Shown: positions 8,405 to 21,040, numbered from the stretch's first letter. The stretch: 64,000 bases of DNA from Cololabis saira (GCF_033807715.1 NC_084591.1:43922868-43986867); one strand, 5' to 3'. Made by a program: numbers and translations. The notes: a model not told the origin generated them from the sequence alone.

Positions 8405-11400
8405 ATCGGATGCAAGGGGAGCTTGAGGGGACCTTGAACGTTCCGTAGCCTCCCGCCAACCCTTATGAGGCCGGTATGCCTGTCCAGTTCGGGAGCAAGA
8501 GTTCTGAGCCTGCTGTTGAGAGGGAGAGGGTTGTTGGTGTGCAAGGCCTTTAGCTCCATGGGAAAGCTCTCAGCTTGGCATTGTTTGAGGAGTTTGAGCT
8601 CAGCATCTTTGTGACTTCCGGGTGACTGGCTGTGGAGCTCATTATAGGTAAGTTGTACCAAGTCCTTCCATGAGGAGTACTGAATGGAGTTGGGGGGCAG
8701 TTGACCAGGAGTTGGGACAGTGGTCAGACTGCAAAAGGTCACCCCTCTGAGCTCCGAGTGATCTGGCTGGACTGTGCTGGCAGGACGGACAGGCCAACTG
8801 TCTTGTGGTCCCATAAGAAAGGCAGGACTATCCTTCCAGCGGCCCGGTTGGGATAGGTCGGCAAGGGTTTTCCCTCTGGTTAGCCTCTCAACATGGCCAA
8901 GTAAGGAATCAGATGGATTGAGAGGAGCAGTGAACAGGCATTGATGAGCCGAGGGGCGACTTTCGGGGAGACCCTCATGGCCCTGGAGTGCCCATCCCAG
9001 CTGGGTGCGCACCGCCATGGGGCCACCCGGAGGACCTCTTCTCACTGGCTCTATAGGTGAGATCAAGTGAGAGTTGTCGGAGCCGATCAAGACCAGGGGC
9101 TGGACCTTCTTAAAGGATTGAAGGGGGACATCTCTCAGATGTGGATAGCGCCGCTTCAGGGGCTGGATAGAGTAGGTTTGGTCAATGAGGTCAATACCAT
9201 CGGCTGTGAAAGCGTGCTTGAGGGGGTATCTGATCGATGGTGCAAGTGTGGAAGATATCTCAAACTGCACACTCCTCCCCTCAAGGTGGGTAAGCTCCGA
9301 CCTGATGGTGCGGAGAGCCAGAACCTCCCTCTTCCCCTTCAGCTGGAGATGTTTGGCTGCGGCCGGAAGGATCATGGACCGGACAGAACCATCATCCAGA
9401 ACAGCATGTGTACTGAGTGAAACGTTGTTGTGCCATAGAAGTACTGGGACAACTTTAAGAAGTACACGGTCTGAAGGGTTTGAATGAGAGAAGTATATCT
9501 TACTCCCGGAACAGGAAGGTTCGGCACCTTGCTCTGAATCAGCCACAGAATGAAGAGCCCGCAGATGAAGTCCCCCACAGTCCGGACATGGCTTCGTCAG
9601 GGTGCAATCGCTGGAGAAGTGAGAAGTCCGGCCGCACCTCCAGCATCTGTTGTCCTTCAGGATCCAGGAGCGTAAGTCCTCCTTAGTCTGGGACTCGATG
9701 TGGGCACAACGCATAATGTAATGGTCATTGGCCCGACAGAACAAGCAGTGAACGTTGGGCTTTTTGTTTGACTTCCCTGGGGGTCTGGCCTTTTGAGTAG
9801 ACGGGGTCTGAGAGACCTCCGATTCCGAGCCATGATAGACGGCGGCTTGGCTCTTGTTCTTTGTAGTCTTAGGTGGCCTGAAACTGGATTGCTCTGGCTG
9901 ATGACCACCGTGGTACCGCTGGACAAGGCGGTTAGAGAGCCTTTGCTGCTGGGCCTTGGAATACAGCCACCCGGCCAGGTCTCTCAGGTTGTAAGGATTC
10001 AGGGTGGCAACAGTGAGTTTGCCCTGCAGATGAAGGAATTCAATGAAGCCCTCTCTCAGATAGCGTGGCAGCTTGCTCAGCAGGCGGTCAACATGTGAGC
10101 AGCAATTCAGCTCGTAGCCAGTACGACCCTCCAAAGATTCAAGCATGCTGACCAGTAAGTGAACTTGAAGTGCAAAGTTCTGGACAGCTTGGGGGTCGTT
10201 GGCTTTAACATCGGGTGCTGTAAGGATCGCTGCTATCTCGCTTTGAGCCAGCTGATGAGGTTGACCGTACTGCAGCTGGAGAGCCTGCATCGCAGCAGTA
10301 TAGGGCGCCATATGATGGCGGCAAGATTGAGCTATCATCTGAGCTTCCGGGAGCTGGAGGTGCTCAAGCAGAACGTGATATTTATATTTCTCACTCAATT
10401 GGACATGAGGATTAAGCAGATTGTCTAATGCCAGCTTCAGGTTTGCAAAGTCTCTCTCATTGTCGTTGATAAAGTCGGGTATCGAGGGCTTGGGAATGCC
10501 ATACACTGCTGGCCCATAAGAACCCATTTCATCCGAAGCAGCTGGGACCTGAGCTGCTGGTTGGCATGGAACCTGCCCTAGAAGAGGTGGATGAAGAGAG
10601 TGAGTAGGAGGTGGTGACTGGAGATGGCCAGCAGGGGGCGCCAAAGCAGGGTGAGTGCCAGGGAGGGTTTCTGGCAGGAGTGGTCTGGAATAGACTGGGT
10701 AAGGCTGAGAGGGAATTGAGTGGGAATGGACCACATGTATTGGTGAGCAAAGAATTTGCTGCGTTGGGTAGACAGCAGAGGGAGGATTCTGTGCTTTAGT
10801 GGGGGGAAGTGAAGCTTTCTTCTTAACAGTACTCGGGGGGAGATTATAGAGTCGAATGTTGGTGAAGTGCTCTTCAGTAGAAGTGTCAATGTGAGATGGG
10901 GTGCGTTGGATTCTAACCAACTTCTCCTTAGGCCTCACCACCCGTCTATCCTCCGGTGTGGAGGTTCCCACATGCCACCTACTCTGTATGGCCTCTACCC
11001 CCTGCCGGCCAGTGAGCCGGTATCTGTCCTCCAGGGGTAGCAGAGCGCCTCCTGGTGGCCTAGTGCTTTCTACAGGCCTTGATGAGCTCCTCTGCTCACT
11101 AAGGGATTCAAGGTATAAGTTAGAATGTACAATTACCTCCACTGGGTCCTCTGCTTCACCCGCTTCCTGCTGGTTGTGGCCTGGGTTTGGGGGAGGGGCT
11201 CCCCCTACAGCCCCGAGATGGTGGTCCTCATCTGGCTCCTCCGTGCCACTCATCAGCAGGGTGCTTATGTGGTCCAGCAGGTTCATCCTCTCTCTCCCTT
11301 TGAGAGTGAGCTCCTCCATTTTGCTCCTCATGAGCTCCATATCTTGCTGTTCCTCCATTTCTGCCCTCCTCAGGGCCTCAGCCATACCGGCCAGGTACTC

Positions 11401-11559
11401 CTTGTCCCTAACTGCGGTGATCTTTGGTGGTGGCTGATTAGTAGAGGGGGGGCCCACAGCCCCATACCTCTGGGGCTTGTGCCGGTCCCGGCTGGGGTAG
11501 GTTTTGGGCCCTGCCTTGGGCCCCGACCCGCATGTTGCCTCCTCCTCTTGCTGCAGCAT
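8383..11559 (-). CDS. BEL/Pao Gag-protease polyprotein with internal Pol deletion
   Basis: The 1058-residue ORF starts at an ATG 53 bases downstream of the primer site. Residues 50-100 form a charged helix. Residues about 355-545 look like the BEL Gag core (DUF1759-like). Residues 605-655 hold zinc knuckles (C-x2-C-x4-H-x5-C, then CWRCGRTSHFSSDC) followed by CPDCGGLH. Residues about 700-800 are a retropepsin-like domain with LDDGS at 721-725. At about 893 the sequence jumps from the pre-RT linker to the post-RNase H linker, so RT and RNase H are gone in frame. The end (about 985-1050) is the start of the integrase zinc region before a second deletion. It could still make capsid and protease. 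Confidence 0.88.
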   Translation of the reverse strand: MLQQEEEATCGSGPKAGPKTYPSRDRHKPQRYGAVGPPSTNQPPPKITAVRDKEYLAGMAEALRRAEMEEQQDMELMRSKMEELTLKGRERMNLLDHISTLLMSGTEEPDEDHHLGAVGGAPPPNPGHNQQEAGEAEDPVEVIVHSNLYLESLSEQRSSSRPVESTRPPGGALLPLEDRYRLTGRQGVEAIQSRWHVGTSTPEDRRVVRPKEKLVRIQRTPSHIDTSTEEHFTNIRLYNLPPSTVKKKASLPPTKAQNPPSAVYPTQQILCSPIHVVHSHSIPSQPYPVYSRPLLPETLPGTHPALAPPAGHLQSPPPTHSLHPPLLGQVPCQPAAQVPAASDEMGSYGPAVYGIPKPSIPDFINDNERDFANLKLALDNLLNPHVQLSEKYKYHVLLEHLQLPEAQMIAQSCRHHMAPYTAAMQALQLQYGQPHQLAQSEIAAILTAPDVKANDPQAVQNFALQVHLLVSMLESLEGRTGYELNCCSHVDRLLSKLPRYLREGFIEFLHLQGKLTVATLNPYNLRDLAGWLYSKAQQQRLSNRLVQRYHGGHQPEQSSFRPPKTTKNKSQAAVYHGSESEVSQTPSTQKARPPGKSNKKPNVHCLFCRANDHYIMRCAHIESQTKEDLRSWILKDNRCWRCGRTSHFSSDCTLTKPCPDCGGLHLRALHSVADSEQGAEPSCSGSKIYFSHSNPSDRVLLKVVPVLLWHNNVSLSTHAVLDDGSVRSMILPAAAKHLQLKGKREVLALRTIRSELTHLEGRSVQFEISSTLAPSIRYPLKHAFTADGIDLIDQTYSIQPLKRRYPHLRDVPLQSFKKVQPLVLIGSDNSHLISPIEPVRRGPPGGPMAVRTQLGWALQGHEGLPESRPSAHQCLFTAPLNPSDSLLGHVERLTRGKTLADLSQPGRWKDSPAFLMGPQDSWPVRPASTVQPDHSELRGVTFCSLTTVPTPGQLPPNSIQYSSWKDLVQLTYNELHSQSPGSHKDAELKLLKQCQAESFPMELKALHTNNPLPLNSRLRTLAPELDRHTGLIRVGGRLRNVQGPLKLPLHPMWPTWTL

Positions 11560-11612
11560 ACTTGAATTGTTTGTTTGATGTCTCTCACTTAGGGGCAGTC
11601 AGCAATGCTCCA

Positions 11613-11625
11613 GCTCGAAGGACCA
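11613..11625 (-). promoter_or_regulatory. Primer-binding site matching tRNA-Tyr
   Basis: The minus strand reads TGGTCCTTCGAGC directly after the 5' LTR. This is complementary to the 3' end of vertebrate tRNA-Tyr (GCTCGAAGGA plus CCA) over 13 bases, fixing the LTR edge at 11626. Confidence 0.8.
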
Positions 11626-12101
11626 TAAAGAAAATTCTATTGCTGGATATGAGTAATATGCTGACCCCCGAAAGTTTATAGTTCATAAAAGAGAGGACAT
11701 TGAAAGGGAATCCATTTTACGTCATTTATTTTCCCAGAACCATGGTCTGAGGAGTGGAAACAAAGGAATACATATTAGTATAGAATAAACAATAAGCATT
11801 AAGTCGAAGGATAGAATAAAGCAGGGAAATCAAATATATAACTTAGAGCATAACAGAACACAATCATAATGAAAGGCTTACATTTAGGTCAGAGACGCAT
11901 GGTATGTCCTGGGATGTTGAAGGGCTGATGGTGTGTGTGTGGGGATTGAGTCCATGTTTATATGTGAGCACACCTGGGCTGATTAGGGCGGGGGTGATGG
12001 CAAGCACCTGCAGATGGTTGGAGTGATTGGGGATTGTGGTGAAGTTGTGGTGGTTGTCCACCAGAGGCTGCCATCCTGTCAGGCTGAGGAAATTCTTAAC
12101 A
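11626..12101 (-). repeat. 5' LTR of the BEL derivative
   Basis: This is a 476-bp match to 7528-8003. Its inner edge abuts the primer site and its outer edge abuts the ATAAA duplication. It carries the promoter of the element by position; no TATA box is assigned. Confidence 0.93.
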
Positions 12102-12305
12102 ATAAACACAATCTCAGGGGAATATGCAATTTTAAAAAACAGCATGTACGAACAAACATCAAAACCTATTGTGTATCAGTGAAGGGAATTCATCTGTGGA
12201 ACAACTGCAAAGATGAAATGAAATCATGCAAATCACTAAGTAAGTTTAAACACATCTTTAAAATCAATACTCTTTATGGATACAAAACGGAAATTGACAC
12301 ATGAA
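12102..12305 (+). pseudogene. C-terminal end of a LINE reverse-transcriptase ORF
   Basis: Plus-strand translation runs VRTNIKTYCVSVKG, GIHLWNNCKDEMKSCKSLSKFKHIFK and a stop at 12302-12304. The order K-G-I-x-L-W-N followed by a Lys-rich helix is typical of the tail of L2/CR1-type ORF2 proteins. The young BEL element interrupts the sequence on the left. No catalytic motifs are present. Confidence 0.6.
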
Positions 12306-12389
12306 CTGACAGCCAGTGACCAAAGTGCCTTGCTCAGCTGAACCACTTTTTCTTTTCTTTTAGAAGTTCTACAAACTGTCCCCTGAGCT

Positions 12390-12536
12390 ACCGCCTTGGC
12401 GACCACTAATCTTCCTGGGGTCCATAAACTACATCAAATATTACATAAATGATAACATCTAAGACATAAATACATACAGTCATACATTCCTAGCATAACT
12501 ACACTTAGAATAAAAACAACAATAACAACAACAATA

Positions 12537-12592
<56 letters not shown>

Positions 12593-12990
12593 CAGTTATA
12601 TATGCATGATATCATAATATATTGATAACACTATACTAATACACTATAATAGCACTAATAATACCATACATTAGTAATATATTTTCAGTCACTGCTATCA
12701 TTATAATAATTCTACTAATTTCAATATCAGTAATAAATTCCCAGTCATATGGTCTACAGCATTAGGTGAGCCATAAGTCGTTTTTTAAAAGTTAATTTGT
12801 TTTGTGAGCGAGATATGTGAGGAGGTAAAGAGTTCCAGGACATTATTGAACAACAGATAACTGAGTGTTTGAGTAGATTAGTTCTGGAGTTGGAGGTATC
12901 AGGTATCCAGAGCTGCATTTCTGGTGTAATGGTTATGTCTGTCTCTAGTATTTAGTAATTGGTTGAAAGAATATTCAGGTGTCTCATCTA
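12390..12990 (-). repeat. L2-like LINE 3' region with CA microsatellite
   Basis: The phrase cttcctggggtcca followed downstream by gagttccaggacat resembles the block at 60.1-60.7 kb and the usual 3' end of fish L2-type LINEs read in reverse. A pure (CA)n tract occupies 12539-12590. Confidence 0.55.
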
Positions 12991-13073
12991 AAAAACATCA
13001 GGATGTTGTAGCTTAGTTTAACTTCAACTGTGAACCAGGAAAGTGGGGAGTGCATATCCGCTAAATTTGTACG

Positions 13074-13986
13074 CAGGGGCGGAGCAGGGGTCCCAGCCTA
13101 GGGGGGGCGAAGCATTCTAGATGGGCCCTTGTGGCCTAAACATCCCCGTTAAAACATAATCGCTAAAAGAATGCCACAGGTCAGCCCCTCTGACACACAA
13201 CCACAGCAGGCGACATGGTCAGAACCATCACATGAGGTTTCAGCACCAGGGATTTACCAGTCATTATGTCAAACCTAATTATAAGCCTAATGCAGACTTT
13301 AAGATATAAGTATCAAACTGCAGATAAAAATCAAATGACATCCAGTGATGTCTATGGAAGCTCATTTCCACCAGTAAAAGAAAAAAATAAGATGAAATCT
13401 TAGCCTTAAAAATAGAAATATCCCCACGGTAAGTCATAATTATGACATAAAAAGTCATAATTTCAACTTTCTATCTCATAATTATGACTTTCTATCTCAT
13501 AATTATGACTTTCTATCTCATACTTTCGACTTTCTATCTCATAATTTCGACTTTCTATCTCATAATTATGACTTTTTATCTCATAATTATGACTTTCTAT
13601 CTCATAATTTTGACTTTCTATCTCATAATTATGACTTATCGTGGGGATATTTTTATTTTTAAGGTTAAAGTTTTCATCTTAGCCATAGATGTCGTATTCG
13701 CCAAGTAGCACAATTCAGACACACGTGTTCAACCTACACGACAACAGTTTACAATGTGCGACGACATGTATTTAACACAATGACCTAGCGACACAGCGGT
13801 CAAACAGCAACAAACAGTGTAGGAAAGGCCATATGTTCAGCATTATGACAATGTTATCAGAAATAATTAATATTATGACAGCTTACCAATGATGGTTTCA
13901 TCCAGCGGTGAGCAGAAAATCATAACAAAACATATTTCCATCCAAGAAAGGCCCCCCCTGACCCCCCGCCTGCTCCGCTAGTGCCT
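13074..13986. mobile_element. Possible hAT-like non-autonomous element
   Basis: The left edge cagggg-cggagcagggg is partly mirrored by the right edge, whose reverse complement reads cactagcggagcaggcgggg, both leading into G-rich runs. No clear 8-bp duplication is seen. The interior has no transposase and carries a large inverted repeat with a minisatellite core at 13388-13690. Confidence 0.4.
13388..13690. repeat. Inverted repeat enclosing an AT-rich 21-bp minisatellite
   Basis: Arms of about 45-55 bp (taagatgaaa, then ccttaaaaatagaaatatcc on the left, mirrored at the right end) flank about ten units related to tatgactttctatctcataat. The unit is itself nearly palindromic around ataattat, so the block could extrude as a cruciform. 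The short ORF across it is repeat-derived. Confidence 0.7.
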
Positions 13987-13989
13987 GCA

Positions 13990-14280
13990 GGGCTACCTTA
14001 TTCGCACATTCGTGGAGTTTAACCCAGTGAACGAGAGGGTCGCTTCCCTGCGCCTTCTGGTGGGGAAAAGGTCCCGCACTGTTGTTTGTGCCTACGGGCC
14101 AGGCAGCAGGAGTATAGCCTTGTGGGACTCCCTGGGAGAGGTAGGTGATGGTGCTTCATTGTTCTACTGGGGGACTTCAATGCTCACGTGGGCGATGACA
14201 GTGATATCTGGAGGGGTCTGATTGGGAGGAACGGCCTCCCCGATCTGAGCCCGAGCGCTGCTCCGTTATTGGACTTCTGT
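13990..14280 (+). pseudogene. LINE endonuclease-domain fragment
   Basis: Translation gives VEFNPVNERVASLRL, then a TVVCAYGP strand and [13 protein letters not shown] followed by LLDFC. This resembles the middle of an apurinic-type LINE endonuclease, though the [12 protein letters not shown] catalytic segment is disrupted by a frame change near 14165-14200. It is a small 5'- and 3'-truncated relic. Confidence 0.6.
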
Positions 14281-14285
14281 TTACA

Positions 14286-14640
14286 TAATTCAGTTGTAAA
14301 CAAATGTAAACCTGTATGTATGTAAACCTTGATTTAAAGGAACTGAGGGTTTCAGAGTTCCAGATCTGTGGAGCATAAAAGCTGAATGCTGCTTCTCCAT
14401 GTTTGGTTCTGATTGTGGGGACACAGAGCAGACCTGAACAAGAAGACCTGAGAGGTCTGGGTGGTTGCTATGGCAACAAGTCCCTGATGTGTTTTAAAAA
14501 AATAACAGAAGTATTTTAAAGTCTATTCTCTGAGGTGCTGGGGAGCCAGTGTAAAGACCTCAGACACGTAGTGATGTGGTCCACTTTCTTAGTTGTGGTG
14601 AGAACCCGGACAGCAGCGTTCTGGATTAGCTGTAGCCGCC
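14286..14640. repeat. Probable LINE 3'-UTR-type dispersed repeat
   Basis: Phrases such as gagccagtgtaaagacctca, gtgatgtggtccactttctt and cagcagcgttctggattagc are familiar from abundant fish LINE 3' regions. No ORF of substance. The family assignment is from memory and tentative. Confidence 0.4.
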
Positions 14641-14748
14641 TGGTAGGCTTGCTAGGCAGACCTATGAACACATGAACTAGGCCTATGAACACATGAAATA
14701 GACCTATGAACACATGAACTAGGCCTATGAACACACTGTAGATAGAAC
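14641..14748. repeat. Short minisatellite, about 21-26-bp units
   Basis: Four to five copies of (g/a)cctatgaacacatgaa(c/a)ta are arranged head to tail with small length variation. Confidence 0.75.
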
Positions 14749-15225
14749 AGGCCAAGTAGGCAGAGCACCCGGTGGGGAAGATCCTCACAAGGAAAAAGCA
14801 CTGGAATTAAAGTTGCAATATGCAACTTCTGAGAGCTAGCAAGATTTGAAAGTGCCGCCTCCTCTAAGCCCCGCCCCCTCCTCCCCCTCCCGTCAGCGCT
14901 CCGTCCAAAGCCACGCCCCCACAAACTTTGAGGAACGCGCATTTGCAGGAGTCGAGGTTTCCAGGACATTTTGGACAGCACATTTTCAACAAAACTACCC
15001 CATGTCTCATTCACCTGTAAGCGAGGCCGGTTTTAGGGGGGGGGGGGGGGCAGGGGTGGGCTGTGCCCACCCAAACGTGCATTAGCCACTTAACCATTAG
15101 GCCACTGGCTGGGTCACTGATCCAATTCCTGCTCCACTACATATAAATTATCCTTCAAAACACATTTTATTCACAGGATTAAAAAAAAAAAGAAAAAAAA
15201 AATTAAATTGTCATTAGCTTTGTAA
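14749..15225. other. Unassigned non-coding sequence with G- and A-runs
   Basis: Includes a GC-rich stretch around 14850-14950, a run of 16 G at about 15036-15051 and A-rich tracts near 15180-15200. No gene is supported. Confidence 0.4.
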
Positions 15226-15712
15226 AGCCTGATTTAAGGTTCTGCGTTCAACCAACGCAGAGCCTACGCCGTTGCCGTGACGACGCCGTGAACCCTTCAG
15301 ACTTCTCCGTCACTCCATTTCTCCGTGGTGCAATACCCCCCAGAGCGCTACTTGATGATACTTTGATACTTTGTTTAGCTTCCAGCCTTTCTCAGTGGAT
15401 CAAAGAGAAAAGCACAACTATTCTGCAAAAAAACAAAACAACCCAAAAAAAAAAAAATCACACACACACACACGAAGAAAAGAGCGTTGAAAGTTCACGA
15501 CTGCTTCACGAACCGGAACTGGAAATGCGTTGCTACCAAGCAAACCAATCACAGCCCTCTCGGTCTGCGTTGGGTCTGCGTCGCCTCGATGCGTAGTTAA
15601 ACTTTTTGGGTGCAGGTCAGGCTACGGCGTAGCTATGGAGAGCCTCCCGCGTAGCCGCGTACCCTACGGCGTAGGCTCTGCGTTGATTTAACGCAGAACC
15701 ATAATTCAGCCT
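15226..15712. mobile_element. Harbinger-type MITE, 487 bp
   Basis: Ends AGCCTGATTTAAGG and the reverse complement AGGCTGAATTATGG are inverted and lead into GTTCTGCGTT and CAACGCAGAGCCTACG on both sides. A TAA triplet flanks both ends (15223-15225 and 15713-15715), the usual Harbinger target duplication. The interior has no transposase. Related pieces sit at 35.9, 46.8, 49.4, 51.9, 55.4 and 59.8 kb. Confidence 0.8.
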
Positions 15713-15971
15713 TAAGTCTATAACAGCATTCACTTCGCTTTTACAGTTGACCAGCTGGTCTCAGAAGCAGAGGGTGTCATTAGTAAAGCACTTTTTTCTT
15801 ACATCCCTCAGATTAAATTAAATTTAACAACCATCATTCATTTATATTGATAAAATCACATGAACAAGGTACTACTGTGGGACACTGTTCTAACATTCTG
15901 ACATTGACTTCCTGTTTGTTTACAATGGTGTTACTGAGCAGGAAACTGAAATCCAACAAAAAACGAATAAC
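15713..15971. other. Non-coding sequence downstream of the zinc-finger gene
   Basis: No ORF or repeat is recognised. It lies 3' of the minus-strand zinc-finger exon. Confidence 0.4.
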
Positions 15972-15977
15972 TTTATT
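15972..15977 (-). terminator. AATAAA polyadenylation signal of the zinc-finger gene
   Basis: The minus strand reads AATAAA about 160 bases past the stop codon of the zinc-finger ORF, in the expected place for its 3' end. Confidence 0.5.
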
Positions 15978-16137
15978 CAGAACAGAACAATAACAGAACA
16001 ATGATGAAAAATTTTAGATTACAATAAAAACATTACAAAAAAGGTTACTAATTTACGACCAGAAGCATAACTATTTAAAAAAATATATATAAAACTGAAC
16101 TTATTACAATTATACCAGATTTCCAGATACACACATT

Positions 16138-18423
<2,286 letters not shown>

Positions 18424-18780
18424 CTAATGAAAGGGCGGTGCTGACCCATTGGCTGAACCCTCAGGCACCAGCTCTCCATTTTTGACATGAAACACACTTC
18501 TGCTGATGTCTATGTACGGCCTCGCGCCCCTCAAGAATGTTCTTCTTATTTCAGCAAAGATCCTTTCTAAACCATCTTGACACAATCTCTCGTTATAATC
18601 TTTAATGATTAATTGTGTCACCTTGTGAGTATGATCCAGTACAATTGGATGTAGTACAGAAGTTTGGGCTAAACAGAGTAAGCGACCGTGTGTTGGAAGT
18701 GATTTGTGTGATTTGAGACAGGCTATGTCCTCCCAAAAGCTATGGTTTTGTGCCTTATTAGAGGATTTCTTGTTCAGCAT
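18424..18780 (-). pseudogene. BEL/Pao integrase zinc-binding remnant
   Basis: The HPIVLD...LIIKDYN...ERIFAEIRRTF order is that of the region entering the BEL integrase zinc domain. The expected tryptophan-rich continuation is replaced by frameshifted sequence, so the domain is incomplete. Confidence 0.6.
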
Positions 18781-19107
18781 TCAGAAATTCAGCGGCAGAG
18801 GGATTTACAGTGGTCTGTCTGGAAAGAGACTGGGCAGTGGCATCCAGTAATTTGGGGTAAGTTTTGAAACTGTTAGGATTTGGCACAGTAACAGCAACGT
18901 TAACACTGTAACAGACATGACTGTTGACAGTCATCAACAGATGCAACAGTTTCAAGGTTTAGGCCAAGTATCTGGAGGTTCGCATAAAAATGCTGGGGCA
19001 TTGATCCATCCGTTTGGGAGGAAAATATCTGACGGGAATAAGCCTCTTGTAACCATCAGCAAGAACCAGTGGAGCACAGTGGTTCAGTCAGTCCACAGTG
19101 TAATAGT

Positions 19108-19416
19108 TCAGACTGGCAAAGTGAATTCTGTCCTGATTAGGTCACAGAGGCGTGCACCAGTTAGTGGAGCACATAAATCCAGTCTGGGTACTGGTAGCTG
19201 TTGCTTGGGTGAAACGTGTGAGCAAGCAAGAATGAAACTTAGCTTGATGTGACCTTTGACATCCTTAGATCTGACATATGCAACAACACCATATGCTTGT
19301 TCAGACGCATCAAAAAAGATATGGGTGCCTCGGACGGTGGTAGGACGGTCCATCTCTTTGGAGGTATAGCAGTGTGGGATTGTGATTTGAGGAAGATAAC
19401 AAAGCTCCTTTTCCAA
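19108..19416 (-). pseudogene. BEL/Pao RNase H remnant
   Basis: The first catalytic Asp stretch (IFFDASEQAYG) and the PRLDL helix of BEL RNase H are recognisable. The second Asp region is lost in the frame-broken DNA to the left. Confidence 0.65.
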
Positions 19417-19449
19417 AGAATTCCAAGCTGTAAGAAGGGGATCACCTAA

Positions 19450-20355
19450 CCTAATGGATCATACAACAGAGTTACTACATGTAACGCAATGTTACATGTA
19501 CTAACGGTCAGTCTTGCAGTTCCACAGCAGTCCCAGTGTGCGCTCCTGAGGATCAGCCTGAGCCAAGGCCAAAGCTCACAACTGTCCAATCTTGCCTCAG
19601 ATGGTAAGTCGTTAATCACAGCAGAATCATTGCTTGCCCACTGATAAATGTCAAAGCCCCCTGTAGTGGCTATTTGTCCTCCAGGTGAATTATAACAAAG
19701 TAAATAAATAAATCAAAATATTCAACTCAAAGTATCAAACTATAATAATCAAACGGCCACTGAGACACCTAGGGAGTGGATTTACGCAGGATACAGAAAG
19801 TCCATTGTCCAGGCAAAAAATATAGTTTCCAATGGTTTATTTTCCTGGCAAACAAACGAGCAAAGATCTCTGACGCCTCTCTTGCCCTGATAAAAAACCA
19901 TCTGCCCTCCCAGGTGCCCCCCTCACCAGTGTCTGCCAACCCATATATAATCTCACCTGGTGCGCTCCAGCTACCCAGTACCTTCAAAATAAAACATGGT
20001 TAAGTAACAAAATAAACTTAATCAATACTAAATATCATAAACAAATTAAAAGTGTATTCCCAAAACTAGACCACAAAAACTAACTAAATAATAAATGAAT
20101 TAAATAATACAAAAGTGACAAAATAGCTCCTACACCCCCTACTAAAAGAGTAGTTCTCAATTTGTCAAAGTGTCCGAGCTGTCACTGATGAAGGAAAACT
20201 TTGCAAGAAGCCAATTGAAGGTGTACCCAGAAACCACACTCAAGGATATGACAAGCTGAAGAAGGTGTGGGGTAGAGTGTTCGGGTTCCGTGTAAAGCGA
20301 GATCTTGTGATCCACCCCTCCCAGCCTAATTGATTTAAGTTAGTCATGTGCCCTT
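19450..20355. other. Unassigned; may include decayed LTR sequence
   Basis: No ORF with recognisable similarity. About 19770-20000 contains a TATA-like stretch (ccatatataa) and lies upstream of the degraded BEL Pol in its reading direction, so it could be an old LTR, but no second copy supports this. Confidence 0.35.
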
Positions 20356-20363
20356 ATACTGGT

Positions 20364-21040
20364 TAGTGATGCACCGAAATGAAAATTTGTGGCCGAAACC
20401 AAAAATAATGATAAACACTTGGCCGAATACCGAATAATACCGAACAGTGTTTCCTCGCAATTTTTTATTTATTTTGCCAATTCTTTCACCATTGCATAAA
20501 TCAAATAAATGTACAGTGAAATACCCGCCAGTCACAATTTGTCTTACTGTACTTATTGTATTTTTCCTCATAATCCTTTTTCATTTTCTCCCGTTCAAAT
20601 CCAATAATCGGGTCGCGGCGGGGCTGATCTCCGCAATTTGAAGCCTTGTATAATAATTGTAAAAGTCTGGGTTATTTTCTTGGAGGATCTGGTCATATCA
20701 GAGAGTGAGGGTTCGTCACCGCATCGGTAGTACGACCTTTTCTCTGCTGTGCGTCCCGTGACGTCTCCATCACCAAGCGGTTTCCCAAATCCAACTCAGC
20801 CTGGATCATTTCTCCTCTGCTTTTCCCCACATCCAAGTAATGATCTGACATGCTGACATGTTTGCTACATTTAACACCGCACGCCCCTCACTCCACACTG
20901 TTCGCTGTTTGATTGCCTCACCTCACGCCGTTATTAATTGTTCGGTTTTTTCCCCACTTATTCCACCCAAAGCCGAAAGTGGTTTTTTTTTATATTTTCG
21001 GACGAAAAATTTCGGTTACCGAACATTTGGTGCATCACTA
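20364..21040. mobile_element. hAT MITE, 677 bp
   Basis: Terminal inverted repeats tagtgatgcacc and ggtgcatcacta are flanked by 8-bp direct repeats, atactggt (20356-20363) and atactgat (21041-21048), with one mismatch. Subterminal motifs of the ccgaaa/ttcggt type occur at both ends. No transposase ORF. An 8-bp duplication and this end sequence fit the hAT superfamily. Confidence 0.85.

Larger units (their letters stand above)
7528..12101 (-). mobile_element. Young non-autonomous BEL/Pao retrotransposon (deletion derivative)
   Basis: Two 476-bp LTRs that look identical by eye bound a 4574-bp element, flanked by the 5-bp duplication ATAAA (7523-7527 and 12102-12106). In minus-strand order it has the 5' LTR, a tRNA-Tyr-type primer site, Gag, protease, Pol scraps, a purine tract and the 3' LTR. 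Reverse transcriptase, RNase H and the integrase core are missing, yet the 1058-codon ORF stays open across the first deletion. Identical LTRs imply recent insertion with enzymes supplied in trans by a complete relative. Confidence 0.93.
18424..19449 (-). mobile_element. Degraded BEL/Pao element fragment
   Basis: Minus-strand reading crosses an RNase H part (19416-19108: TTVRGTHIFFDASEQAYGVV, then QQLPVPRLDLCAPLTGARL) and then an integrase N-terminal part (18780-18424: SLPTHGRLLCLA, HPIVLDHTHKVTQLIIKDYN, LERIFAEIRRTF). Order and orientation fit a BEL Pol gene, but frames are broken and gaps exist around 18790-19100. It is a different lineage from the young BEL element and far older. Confidence 0.7.

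Noticed and set aside
9067..11565. Plus-strand ORFs of 60-178 residues inside the BEL element
   Set aside because: Shadows of the 1058-residue minus-strand Gag-protease ORF.
14641..14748. CRISPR-like regular repeats
   Set aside because: Units are contiguous without spacers and the genome is eukaryotic; a minisatellite explains them.
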